Below, in pieces: positions 54,000 through 64,000 of a DNA stretch of 64,000 bases. The notes under the pieces are model-generated. The model saw nothing but the letters and a program-made list of their open reading frames with translations, searched no databases and was not told where the DNA came from. The stretch's first letter is position 1, and every line of letters starts with the position of its first letter. The DNA comes from Steinernema hermaphroditum (Eukaryota; Nematoda; Chromadorea; Rhabditida; Steinernematidae), in contig JAUCMV010000006.1 in the NCBI GenBank assembly GCA_030435675.1, positions 62,001 to 126,000 of the forward strand, read 5' to 3'. Made by a program: the position numbers and the translations under genes.

Positions 54000-54652
54000 A
54001 TTGAAAAAACGGATTCCAAAATGTATTGTTCGTACGATGTACAGTGGCGGCCATATCAATAGGCGCACTCCTTAGGTAAAGATCCAATTGCCGATTTACC
54101 CCGAATTTCCAAGTATGAGAACCGAAGGCAGATTCAGATATATAATTTATAGTGCAACAACGTAGTGTTGTTTATTTTCCGCGCAGAACCCACCGTGCAG
54201 ACAAGGAATGTAATACATTCGGTCGACTCAGATTTGAACTGTATGAGGAGAACTAGAGAAGCATAAAAAATCAAAGAAATAAGTACGAACCAAGTTGTTG
54301 AACTCGTTGAACATTTCTCCTTAGAAACGTTCTTCTCTGAGATGAACCCTGTGGTCTCCCATCTTACGGGGCCGTCATATTAAAACATTCCGATAGAAAA
54401 GACGAATCATCTAAAAACAAAAGCGGTGCATCACGTTTCAATGTACACTTACAACGTGCGGCTACGCTTTTATCTCTAAAAGCCCATGTGTTAGAACTGC
54501 TTTTTGGAAGGCAGAAATGTCTTATATCTGTTACTATCTTACTCATTTCGAGTTAAATTATTGATTGGCAATGCTTTGACTTATAGATGACTACTCGTCA
54601 GTGTCAATACCGCTAATCACCTATACATAGGTTGATCACTCTAGTTCCAGTG
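54000..54652. other. intergenic region carrying a MITE relative
   Basis: Between the transferase gene and the C-type lectin gene, 54042-54240 is related to the element above; the remaining sequence to the lectin start shows nothing coding. Confidence 0.5.
54042..54240. mobile_element. relative of the Tc1/mariner-type MITE, right end degraded
   Basis: It opens with cagtggcggccatat preceded by TA (54040-54041), as in 52439-52601, and its right part shares the words aatgtaatacattcgg and cgactcaga with that element. The right inverted repeat is missing or decayed. Confidence 0.7.
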
Positions 54653-55189
54653 ATGTATTTCCTTAGCGCTCTGCTATTCCTTAGTGCAGCTGCCGCCAGC
54701 GGAGATCTCCCTGTTGAGGGGATCGTCGCTCGCTCCCAGTTCGGAAAGTGGATAGCCTTTGACGAACATCTCTATCTATATAACACCAATGAAGTCTCCT
54801 GGCTCGGAGCAGAGGCCTACTGCGTCAGTATGGGAGGTCATCTCGCTTCAATCAACAGCGCTTCTGAAGCTGACACAATTGCGCGCATTGTGAACGCTCA
54901 TATCGGAAATGCTGCCTGGATCGGGGGCCGCCGCGTGGAGAGCAGCCCTACGTTCTCGTGGAGTGACGGAACTGCCTGGAACTTCACAAATTGGGATGAT
55001 GGAAAGCCTGGAGGCCTTTCCCGCTTTGATTGCGTCGAAGTATATGGATATTTAAACTGCCTAGGCTAAAATATTCGTATTCAGGTACTGGTTGGATCAG
55101 ATCCGTCCAATAAGTTCAGTGCTTGGGGAAATTTCTACTGCGATTTCCTGCAGCCGTCTGTCTGTAGAAAATCAAGAGCTCGAACGTAA
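54653..55189 (+). CDS. secreted C-type lectin-like protein
   Basis: Two exons, 54653-55039 and 55085-55189, join in phase 0 to 163 residues. A signal peptide covers the first 18 or so residues (YFLSALLFLSAAAASG). The single C-type lectin fold starts at about residue 30 and has the standard markers: AEAYCVSMGGHLASINS, AAWIGGRR, FSWSDGTAWNFTNWDDGKPG, DCVEV, then WGNFYCDFLQPSVC. The usual WND calcium ligand reads WGN and there is no EPN or QPD triplet, so sugar binding through calcium is doubtful. Nematodes secrete many such proteins, often induced by infection. ATG 54653 is the first in frame; the next gene converges on it. Confidence 0.9.
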
Positions 55190-55316
55190 TCTCCCGAAGA
55201 ATTCTATGCCAATTACTGAACACGCAACTACCCATAATCAATCTTGTACCAGCGAATATAACTCGTTGTTAAAGTGTTACGACTAAACAAGGTGATTCAT
55301 AACAACAAGCACCTTA

Positions 55317-56442
55317 TCACCACTCGGAGACCTGGCGTTTCTTCACAAAAGCTCCGTGAGGAACGTCCTCTTCCAGAGCAAGATACAGCGGAGTATCGGC
55401 GCCTTCTTCAATAGTGAGAGGTCCTTTGTAACTGCTCATATTTGTGGCGACATAGCCTAAGAGGGACGTAAGAATAGGCGCGAGACTGGTGCTAACCTGG
55501 GCAACATCCATTAACTGTCACATTCTTCTCCTTGAGCTCTCTCGCCTGAATCATCGTCAAAGCAATCGCCGCTGCTTTAGAGACACGGTAGGCCGATTCT
55601 GGATAGCCGGCAGCTTTGCGTCCATCTCCTTTAGCCAATTCCTTGTAGTCTTCAACGAACTTGTCAACATCAGCATAGCTGACATTCGGATTATGCAAAA
55701 CATCGATGAGCTCTTGGCTGAAGTGTCCAGGCATCTGGCCACACATGGAGCAGATGTTCACCACTCTAAATCAATAATCAATCTTCCTCTAATATGTTAT
55801 TTAAATTCTACCTTCCATTGGGGCGGATTAGAGGGAGTAAAATAGACGAGATCAGCTTAGTTCCGTAGTAGTTAATACCAATAGTCACATCGGCTTGGAC
55901 GGAAGCTGGATCTGTGGCGTTAACTTTGAACGCGAATCCGGCGTTGTTGACAAGAACATCGAAGCCGCCATGCTCCTTCTGGATGTGCTCAGCTAGGCGC
56001 TTTCCACTTTCCGCGTCGGTTATGTCCAACTGAACAGTTTTTATCTCGGACTTGAGTCTTTCTCCCAGAATCTTTCGGATTTCTTCGCTAGCCTTCTCGC
56101 CTTCCTCGAGTTTTCGAGCTGGAATATGATACCATGACACACTGAGGTACTCCTGCTATATTATGCTATATTAAATAAGGATAGTTTGTGAGACTTGCCT
56201 GTCTTTGGGTCACATTATAATATACTAGGTTATCGAGCCACCACTTTGAGAGACTTGTAACTATTAGTTTCAGATTATGAAATAATTTAACTCACCTGTC
56301 ATATACACCACAGCATTCTCTACTTTTTCGGCGATTCCTTTGACAATGGCGTATCCGATTCCCCGGTTTGATCCCGTGACCTATCAAATAAGATAGGATT
56401 CGTAATACAGATATGGCTTACCACAAATACTCGTTTGCTCAT
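55317..56442 (-). CDS. short-chain dehydrogenase, carbonyl reductase-like
   Basis: Five exons, 56442-56422, 56380-56296, 56118-55812, 55765-55497 and 55456-55317, join in frame to 273 residues, near the 277 of human CBR1. The NADP(H)-binding motif is VTGSNRGIGYAIV, followed by NNAG, the NICSM catalytic serine strand, and the YRVSK active site (Y..SK form of YxxxK). The segment NGCCPGYVATNMSSYKGPLTIEEGA is characteristic of carbonyl reductases. The enzyme would reduce ketones, quinones or other carbonyls with NADPH in the cytosol. A 177-nt intron lies between exons 2 and 3. Serine appears within VVNICSMCGQ; the start at 56442 gives a very short first exon, as in many nematode SDRs. Confidence 0.93.
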
Positions 56443-56923
56443 GGTGATTAAAAACGACTGAAGCTCTGAAAATCTCAAAATGAAGCAATGGATTCAGCGC
56501 CAGATTCACGGTCGAGCGCAGTTACGTCAGCGCCGTTAAATCAATGTTCAGAGAGACGAGTATGAACAACCGAATGGGTGATTGCGGGCCTTCGCATTTT
56601 GATTATTCACCAACGGTCTAGACAACATGCCGTTCTTGCTGCAGCAAGATATAAACTACAAACCACGGCACAAGTGAAAGCGTCGCTTTTCGTTGTGCGG
56701 ATCGAATTCCACATAGCTTCCACATACCAGCATTTCGGGTTTTGTTCGGGAATATTGCATGGCGAATGTTATTAATCGATTCTATTTATGTGGGCCTCGC
56801 ACATATACAAAGTTCCATCTCGGTTAGGAGCAGCCTTGCTGATCCGTGGGGCTCCTTGTTAACTGAATTTTACCCATCTTTATCAGAAAATACACGTAAT
56901 GATTGCTTAGACAGCGCCAAATA

Positions 56924-57545
56924 CTATTTTTCATCAAATCGCACATACACTGGGATCACTGCAGCAAACTCCTCTTTGAGCTGTTGATAGCACTTCTTAA
57001 CGACCAAGGCGAGGTAGAGGAAGATGAGGAAGGAGGCGAACGAGAAGCGCATGACTCTGTGAAGACGATCGTGCATTTCCTCAACTGAACCGAACTTATA
57101 ATCTATAGAAGACAAAATTGAAATAATACCTTCTTCGAAACTACACTCGTCGCCCTTAGCGTAGTCGCATACAATTTGCGTGTACTTATATCCATAGCCG
57201 GCTGTCGTGAAAACAGCGAAACTGCCAATGGAAACCATGATTTGGTAGACGAGGAGGGGAACTAGCGGCCACGGCTTGCCAGAGTCCACGCCATAGAAGC
57301 TCAAGCATGCAGCGGCAACTCCGATAGCGTTGAAGAGGCTGCAGTATATTCGGAAGGGATCTGTGGATCCGTAGTTATGATAGATGAGACAAACGCCCAA
57401 GGCAAGCACAAACGAAGCCGCGAAATCAGTGGCGGTCTGAACAAGATATAATATTTGGCCAAAAGACTCAGATAAGACTGACCTTAACGCTGAGAAGACC
57501 ACAAAACGATCGATACTGCGTCGGCTGATCGAGAGGGGCACCCAT
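56924..57545 (-). CDS. four-helix membrane protein (LAPTM/DUF7027-like, tentative)
   Basis: Two exons, 57545-57483 and 57436-56924, join in phase 0 to 191 residues. Four membrane helices are visible: FAASFVLALGVCLIY, the SLFNAIGVAAACLSFYG stretch, VPLLVYQIMVSIGSFAVF and FASFLIFLYLALVV, with a cysteine-containing loop (IVCDYAKGDECSF) between helices 3 and 4. The length and layout resemble small nematode tetraspan families related to lysosomal LAPTM proteins, but I see no PY motif that would settle this. A 27-nt GT...AG stretch in exon 2 (encoding GIISILSSI) is divisible by three and could be read as a tiny intron or as coding; I keep it as coding. Upstream in-frame alternative starts exist but lack an ATG. 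Confidence 0.7.
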
Positions 57546-58234
57546 CGTCGAAGGTTGTTTACGGCTCGACTGGCGAACGTCGAACAGCGAAAGCGACGAT
57601 ATCGATAAAAAGGTGCAAGTGAAGCAAACAACAACAACAATTCGCCGGCCGTCGTCAAACAAAGTCAGCAGTGGCCGTCACATGAGTGTTCGCGCCGAGA
57701 TAAACATCACGGGGTTACTGAGCTTTTTGTCGACAGTGCAGGGAGCGTTGACCTATAAACAGACGGACTATCAAATGAATGAGGAACTGACAACTGTTTC
57801 TCCTCCCTTGTGATCATATTTTAGGTCGGACGTTGTCCTTGCTGTTACATATGAAGTTGAAAGATACACAGGCAGACCGTTCCGACCTTCCGCCATTCAG
57901 ATTCTGTTGACTTATACAGGAATAAACGGTATGGAATGAAACTTGAAAGCTGGTGATCTGGAATTATGGTTTAGTAGACGAGATACTCGTGCGGCATTTT
58001 AAAAGATGCCAAATTCCTTTGAATTTTGACGACATTTTCACTTCTACTTAGGCTGTCACATAGCTAAAGGAAACATCGAATGGGATATTACGTTACTGTG
58101 ATTACGAATTAATTCAGTTATTCTAAAGAATATTGTGCAAGAAGGATAGGCCTCTGTCCCCTTGCTTCGATTCACGCTACCCTGAGACTAAAAACCATCT
58201 TGTGATGTCACCTGCATAGCAGCGAATAGATCGA

Positions 58235-58345
58235 ATTGGATTGGTTCAAAGCGTTAACAGATTCGTGAGCCGGTTGACGGCTGAATCGATTGACCAACCG
58301 GCTGAACGGATGATACGGATATACGGTTTAGTCGTTGCTCATCTC
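58235..58345. mobile_element. partial copy of the PTEN-intron MITE
   Basis: Words shared with 28725-29069 include ggttcaa, the gccggttgac stretch, gaccaaccgg, gatacggat and the terminal tgctcatctctg (tgcccatctctg in the PTEN copy). Only one end is present. Confidence 0.5.
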
Positions 58346-58474
58346 TGATGTAGCCTTATCGACCAGTATTAAGACTTCTACGGGAAAACACACTTGCAAC
58401 ACTCTTTGGACACGGTTGCTCCTCTTCGACACAGAATGCGAAAGTAAACAAGGAACTGATATGGGCTCCTTGCT

Positions 58475-58500
58475 CTTATCATGCTAATGCCTTGTATAAA
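58475..58500 (+). promoter_or_regulatory. GATA site and TATA box of CYP4 gene 1
   Basis: CTTATCA (a GATA site on the other strand) lies at 58475-58481 and tataaa at 58495-58500, 49 nt before ATG 58549. The pair resembles promoters of gut-expressed nematode detoxification genes. Function is inferred from motif and spacing. Confidence 0.4.
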
Positions 58501-58548
58501 TGGCCAGCACTGTTGATTTCTGCTACAATCGATTATCTTCCGAGCGCC

Positions 58549-60332
58549 ATGCTTTGGCCACTTTTCGCTCTGATTGCGGCGATCGCCATTTACTACATCA
58601 ATGTTCTTCGGAAGCTGTTTGTTAACCATATGAAGACCTTCAAAGCGATGGAACCCGTAGCTGGTCCCACTGCTCTGCCATTTATCGGAAACACCTTCAA
58701 AATTCCTCAGGATTCTTACGGTAATCTTCTAGTACTCGCTGGTAATAGAACGCGCATTAAGGTTTCACAAAGAAGCTGCTCGACTGGGCGGATGAATATG
58801 TGGAAAAAGGGGAACGAGTGCTGAAATTTTGGGTTGGCACGAAGCTGTTGGTGATGCCTTTGGATGGCCAAACTGTGAAGGCTATCTTGGATAGTAATAC
58901 CGAAATTACAAAAGGATCGGATTACGACTTCATTTTACCGTGGCTGGGCAGTGGTCTGCTAATAAGGTATGTAAAGTGAAGGGCGATTTGATCCGCATTC
59001 ATATCACCATAACTTTTGACATTGACGCCGAGATTTTTAGCACCGGAGCGAAATGGAAATCCAGAAGGAAGATGCTTACACCCACCTTCCACTTCCAGAT
59101 GCTCGAAGGATATGTCGAAGTTTTCGACAGCAACTGTAACGTATCCTAGCCAAGTAGAGTGTCCTTTTTGAGATAGACAATTTAGCTGCTCACTCGAGTA
59201 TTGGAATCCCACGCTGACGACGGAAAGGAGTTCAACATATTCCCTTACATCAAACGATGTGCTTTGGATATCATTTGTGGTGGGTAGTAGTCGCGAAAGC
59301 GAGGGAAAATTCATTTTTTAGAAACCGCTATGGGAACAAAACTTAATTCCCAGATCAACATCGACAGCGAATACGTGCAAACCATCGAGAAGTTCAGCCA
59401 CTTGTGTTTTGATTACATGTTCCATGCCTACAACTGGTTCACACCTTATTGGTACGCTAGTGGAAAAGGCTTCGAGAAGGACCGACTTGTCGAGAATTTG
59501 ACTAATTTCACGAAGAAGGTGATAAAAGAGCGCGTGGAGAGAAGACAAGAGAACCCTGAGCTGACGACTAAACGTCTTGCCTTCTTGGACATGCTCCTCG
59601 ACATGCAGGAGACGAATCAGTTGACCTATGAGGATATCCGAGAGGAGGTGGACACGTTCATGTTCGAAGGTCACGACACGACGTCTTCGGGCATAGGATG
59701 GACACTTTGGTGTCTTGCGACACACCCTGAGATTCAGAAGAAGGTCCACGACGAGCTTGACGACCGTTTCGGGGATTCCGACCGTGAGATTACGGTCGAT
59801 GATCTGAAGGAGATGAAGTATCTCGAGAGGTGTATCAAGGAGGCGATGCGACTTTTCCCTCCTGTTCCTGGGGTAACCAGATTACTTCAAAACGACTTCC
59901 AATTCGATGATAAGACGATCAAAAAAGGGGCAAACATCGTCATCTGTCCACTCGCCATCCACAGAAACAAGAAGGTAAAACTCACCCTTTTCACTACATT
60001 CTTCGATTTTTCAGCTTTACAACAACGTCGACTCCTACGATCCAGATAACTTCCTCCCCGAAAATCTCACCAAACACCACCCTTATGACTACATTCCATT
60101 CAGTGCGGGCCCTCGGAACTGCATCGGACAGAAGTTCGCCCTATCCGAGGAAAAGGTGATGGTCGCCTGGATTCTACGGAAGTACAAAATTTCGACGGAG
60201 CACGCCTTGGATAGGAATCGATATGGAATTGAATTAATTCTGCGACCTGAGATGGGTTTCCCAATTAGAATCGAAGCTAGATGTTCTGCAAATGTACATG
60301 AAAGTGCTGTAAGCACTAAAATTATTAGATAA
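58549..60332 (+). CDS. CYP4-family cytochrome P450, gene 1
   Basis: Six exons, 58549-58720, 58762-58966, 59041-59140, 59186-59279, 59322-59974 and 60015-60332, join in frame to 513 residues. The N terminus is an ER signal anchor ([19 protein letters not shown]) followed by the proline hinge [10 protein letters not shown]. The I helix is [17 protein letters not shown], with the E of the CYP4 covalent-heme motif; ExxR is [11 protein letters not shown]; the heme loop is [18 protein letters not shown]4 enzymes hydroxylate fatty acids and xenobiotics at the omega end. Internal exons are 205, 100, 94 and 653 nt, the same as in the convergent gene at 60884-62677, so the two are an inverted duplicate. 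The C-terminal tail is about 20 residues longer than in gene 2. Confidence 0.95.
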
Positions 60333-60883
60333 AGATATGCCTAGCCGAATCAGCCATGAGTAAACCCTATCCAGTTGAAATACTATGTCGGTGTACCTTT
60401 AACATATTATTAATGTTGCTTCTATTTGTTTATGAGAAGGGAACTTTCCAAAGTGTCAGAACGCACTGAAAGGTGGTGTTGTCGTGTCCGTGACACGGCA
60501 TGTTCTTGTATTTTCCCTTTGGTGCTCTGCGATCCCCTTGGTACACATGTTATCATGACAAGCATATATTACAGGGTTAGCACGTGGTGTAGCGGAAGCA
60601 TAACCTAAGGAAAGGGGAGGGCGATAAGGCCGGCTGGTTCGAGGGAGGCGGCGCAGTGCGACCGCCTAAGGGTGAGGCCGCCGGGTGGACTGCGAGCAGA
60701 GGCGCGCGTGGGGCCACGTCCCGACAGTGGACAAGAAATCTTACGCAGATACCAATACCTAAGCCCAGTGGATACTCTTCGAATGCTATTTAAGTATGAG
60801 TATATGCGCTATTACGCTATTGCTCATATAACATCGAAATTTTATTTCATTATAATATGTACAATTTCTTAACTTGCTAACAT
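60333..60883. other. spacer between the convergent CYP4 genes
   Basis: This 551-nt spacer between the two stops contains the tRNA-like element at 60576-60660 followed by a GC-rich run to about 60740. Nothing else coding was seen. Confidence 0.5.
60576..60660 (+). repeat. tRNA-like sequence (pseudo-tRNA or SINE head)
   Basis: TGGTGTAGCGG at 60585-60595 matches the polymerase III A box and GGTTCGAGGG at 60636-60645 partly matches the B box, at tRNA-like spacing of about 50 nt. The sequence starts ggttagca and the 3' acceptor strand does not pair with it, so this is not a functional tRNA by eye. It may be a tRNA-derived SINE head or a decayed tRNA gene. Confidence 0.5.
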
Positions 60884-62677
60884 TTACCGTCTTCTCTCCA
60901 ACACCATAGGGAAACCGCTATCCGGTCTCAAGATAACCTCGGTTCCGTAGCGGTTCGACACAAGCGAACGCTTCGTCGACACTCGATACTTCCTCAGAAT
61001 CCAAGCGACCATCGTCTTCTCTTCGTACTGAGCGAATTTCTGTCCGATGCAGTTTCTTGGACCTGCACTGAAGGGAATATAATCGTATGGATGACGCTGT
61101 GAGATTTTTTCTGGAAGGAAGTTGTCCGGATCGTAGACGTCAGTTCGGTCGTAATTCTAAGGGTGAATTAGATGTTTCTTGTGGGATGGAATAGTCTTAC
61201 CGTTGAATTTCTATGAATCATAAGAGGACAGATGACAACGTGGGCACCCCGTGGCGCCGTTACTCCACCCATGTCGAGATCGTTTTGGAGTGTGCGTTCA
61301 ACCATAGGAACAGGAGGGAAAAGTCTCATCGCCTCCTTGATACACCTCTCGAGATACTTCATCTCCTTCAGATCATCGACCGTAATCTCACGGTCGGAAT
61401 CCCCGAAATGGTCGTCAAGCTCGTCGTGGACCTTCTTCTGAATCTCGGGGTGTGTCGCAAGGCACCAAAGTGTCCATCCTATGCCCGAAGACGTCGTGTC
61501 GTGACCTTCGAACATGAACGTGTCCACCTCCTCTCGGATATCCTCATAGGTCAACTGATTCGTCTCCTGCATGTCGAGGAGCATGTCTAAGAAGGCAAGA
61601 CGTTTGGTCGTCATCTCCGGGCTCTCTTGTCTTCTCTCCACACGCTCTTTGATCACCTTCTTCGTGAAATTGGTTAAGGTGTTTACGATGCGATCCTTCT
61701 CGAAGCCCTTTCCAGTTGCGTAGTAGTAGGGCTTGATCCAGTTTATCGGTCTCATACCATATTCGAAGCCCATCACGCTGATCCTTTCTACTGCATGAAC
61801 ATACTCGCTGTCGGTGTTGATCTGCGCGTTAACACTGCTGCCCATTGCCGTTTCTAAAACGGTATCCTTAGTTCGTGATCGCATAGAAACTGGGCTTACC
61901 ACAAATAATATCTAAAGCACAGCGCTTAATGAAGGGGAATAGGTCGAATTCGTTCTTGTCTTTGGCATATGATTCAAGAATCTCGACAAGGAACTAAAAA
62001 GTTGTTGATGCGAGTTATAAAGCTTAATTCTGAGTATAATAGGATCACTTTCTCCTTTCTAAGGACGTCTGCTTGAGGATGAAAGATCAATAAGGTCGAA
62101 ATATTACCTTTGAATTCCTGTCGAAGACCTCAACGTATCCTTCGAGCATCTGGAAGTGGAACGTCGGGGTCAGCATCTTCCTTCGGGATTTCCATTTCGC
62201 TCCCGTGCTAAGAACAGGCTAGCTACGGGCGAAAACAGACACACTCTTACCTAATGAGCAATCCAGTGCCAAGCCAAGGCAAAAAATAGTCGTAATCCCT
62301 TCCCTTAGTGATTTCAGTGTTGCTGTCGACGATCGGTTTCACTGCTTCGCCATTCAACGGGAAGACATAGAGTTCTCCGCCAATCCACAGCTTCATGACC
62401 CGATGACCTTGAGCGGCATATTCGTTCGCCCATCGCACAAGTTTTTCGGCCCACTCTACACAATCAGTTAATTAGAAATCGATATTTCGAGAATGACTTT
62501 ACCGAAAGATGTCTTCGGCACTTCCAAAGCATTGCCAAGAATTACAACTCCCTCGGGGCCGGCAATCGCTTCCGACAGAAGGATCCTGTGCTTTCGGTCG
62601 GCCAGGAATTGTCTTAGCGCTTTGAAGTAATAGATCAGAAGAGCAAGGACGAGCGCAGCGAACGGCCAAAACAACAT
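60884..62677 (-). CDS. CYP4-family cytochrome P450, gene 2 (inverted paralogue)
   Basis: Six exons, 62677-62503, 62455-62251, 62207-62108, 61993-61900, 61853-61201 and 61156-60884, join in frame to 499 residues. The signal anchor is [19 protein letters not shown]. The CYP4 markers are [28 protein letters not shown] and [15 protein letters not shown]. It is convergent with gene 1; exons 2 to 5 have identical lengths in the two genes. The N-terminal 300 residues differ substantially between the paralogues, whereas a central stretch around the I helix and ExxR is nearly identical in DNA, which suggests gene conversion. A TATA-like element lies about 40 nt upstream on the minus strand. It presumably oxidises lipids or xenobiotics in the ER. 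Confidence 0.95.
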
Positions 62678-63565
62678 GTCGATGATTGCCACGTGCACTC
62701 ACCGCAACAAGACTCTTATTATAGTCGTCGGGAGGGGCGGAAGACTAGAGTGTAGGTGAGAGAAAACTGGATTTGTGTTGGTCACCAACATACTTGGACA
62801 CGATCGAAACACGGAACTGTGGATGCGGTCACGGAGGGGACATACATTTAACTGTAATCAATTTAGTGCAAACATGGAGACACAAGCAACAACTTTAAGA
62901 TCTGTGTTCGAGCGATGTTTTCTATGTGTCACGGTGACTTGGCGAAATTTCGGAATTCGAGTGAGTTCACTCAGCCGGCTCGGCTCGGACTGGAAGCAAG
63001 TTTCGCGTTTGGAGGACCAAACGAAGCGCAAGCGAAATGCACAGACGACATTCGTGATGAAGGACAAATGAAAAGAAAAGGAGATCTACCGTATCCTCGG
63101 GCATATCTGTCCAGGACTCAAATGTCCGAAACTCAAATGACTCAACAACCGCAGTGGCAGGAAGATGTAGCCGATTGGAGTGATCTTCTCCGATGTGCCG
63201 GTGTGCACCTTCAATGTTTGAACCCACTTTGAACGGTGACGGAGCAGTGATATGAGGGAATTTTATTTTTATCAATCAATTTCCTTTCGGTTACATTCCC
63301 GCTCCAAAATTGTGAACCTGTGCGTTGTGAACCTGCGGCTTTGCCGCGCCTTATTCATTTTTTTTCATGGCTAGCATTCGATTTAGTGAATTTAGCTCAC
63401 ATTCGTTTCGTTTCTCCTTTTTCGAACGGACAGATTATTGTTTTTCGTGCCAATGCTTTCTCCGTTATCTTTTTTTTCGCGTGTTTATCCGAGTGTGTCG
63501 TCGTTTTTTACTCGTTTCGCTTGGGAGTTACAGCATGTACAGAAACACAATTTCTCATTTCAGAG
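62678..63565. other. divergent intergenic region
   Basis: This 890-nt gap lies between the second CYP4 gene and the right-hand partial gene. Plus- and minus-strand open frames in it show no recognisable domain. The right end has an acceptor-like tttcag at 63558-63563, just before ATG 63566. Confidence 0.5.
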
Positions 63566-64000
63566 ATGGATCCGGTTGCATGTCGCTATCCCTACGAACC
63601 AGGTCATACACTTCGCTACGGCGTGCTTGTTAAGCAGGCTGGCGGAGTATGTTCGTTGTTCTCCATTCATGTACTTAATTGTGTGCCTTGCAGCTTACCC
63701 GATACATTCCCATTGGGATGCCAACACCTGGGGACTATACGGAGGAGCACGTCGACAAGTTCTTCCCCATCTTTTGCGCACGATACAGTATCAACCCTGT
63801 GTATTCAGAAAGCCGAAACATCATGAACGAGTAACTTCTTTCGTGGATGATTTTTCATGAACAATGCCTATAGTGATTTCAAGGTTCTGGTGGATGTGCG
63901 TTTCAGCAACATCATCGACCCACGGAGAGGATTGCTACGGTTTCGCTACAAAGAAAGCGGTGTGGGGCGCACTAGTGAAGAAGCCCGGAGACGAGCCTGC
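63566..64000 (+). CDS. unknown gene, 5' part only
   Basis: Three exons are visible, 63566-63646, 63694-63830 and 63874 to the right edge, joined in frame (phase 0 then phase 2) to about 115 residues. The start is MDPVACRYPYEPGHTLRYGV, with no signal peptide. Later blocks are LTRYIPIGMPTPGDY and DFKVLVDVRFSNIIDPRRG. The smooth splice phases and good codon use support a real gene, but I do not recognise the family and the rest lies outside the window. The preceding tttcag suggests trans-splicing at the start. Confidence 0.7.

Larger units (their letters stand above)
57546..58548. other. divergent intergenic region with a repeat remnant
   Basis: This 1-kb gap separates the four-helix protein gene from the first CYP4 gene. 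It contains a degraded copy of the element found in PTEN intron 2 at about 58235-58345, and the CYP4 promoter elements at its right end. No gene is supported. Confidence 0.5.

Overview
The window is nuclear DNA from a nematode, most likely a rhabditid-type worm. The evidence is compact multi-exon genes with introns mostly 40-50 nt long, acceptors ending in tttag or tttcag, GT-AG junctions that restore frame at almost every step, and a typical worm gene set: DAF-18/PTEN, OAC-type O-acyltransferase, LEA-like protein, CYP44-like and CYP4 P450s, an MD-2-related ML protein, a C-type lectin and an F-box protein. I cannot name the genus. Gene models were built by hand from splice signals, reading frame and recalled family sequences; no search was run.

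Layout, left to right. 1-303: 3' end of a carnitine/choline acyltransferase (+). 959-2590: Golgi pH regulator (+), tail-to-tail with an unrecognised 430-residue gene (-). 4760-6346: mitochondrial ribosomal protein L28 and a small unknown gene (+). 6476-7318: Ran GTPase (-). 8100-9759: type I membrane protein with a lysine-rich tail (-). 10762-11455: ML-domain protein (+). 11593-14056: OAC acyltransferase with SGNH domain (-). 14518-17641: two tandem cytosolic sulfotransferases (+). 17799-21169: DEAH helicase DHX16/MOG-4 (-). 23405-23981: LEA-like protein (-). 24781-29402: PTEN followed closely by a mitochondrial-type P450, probably one operon (-). 30768-36534: RABGAP1/TBC-11 (-).

The stretch 36.5-40.2 kb is poor in genes and rich in small repeats. 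It is followed by a membrane-anchored M1-peptidase-like protein that lacks the catalytic domain (40173-42236, +), a coiled-coil protein (43918-44421, +), an F-box protein (45067-46698, +), a 740-residue modular protein (47050-49717, +), an unknown gene (49858-51113, -), a nucleotide-sugar transferase-like membrane protein (51988-53959, +), a C-type lectin (54653-55189, +), a carbonyl-reductase-like SDR (55317-56442, -), a four-helix membrane protein (56924-57545, -), a convergent pair of CYP4 P450s (58549-60332 + and 60884-62677 -) and a partial unknown gene that runs off the right edge.

Three P450s, two sulfotransferases, an SDR reductase and an acyltransferase give the region a small-molecule oxidation and conjugation flavour, but they are scattered among housekeeping genes and I see no true biosynthetic cluster. 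The most useful observations are the PTEN-P450 operon-like arrangement, a near-identical patch shared by the inverted CYP4 pair, two frame-supported GC-AG introns, several introns of 34-38 nt, and several families of short inverted-repeat elements, some carrying tRNA-like B boxes. I found no rRNA, CRISPR, virus, or complete transposase gene.
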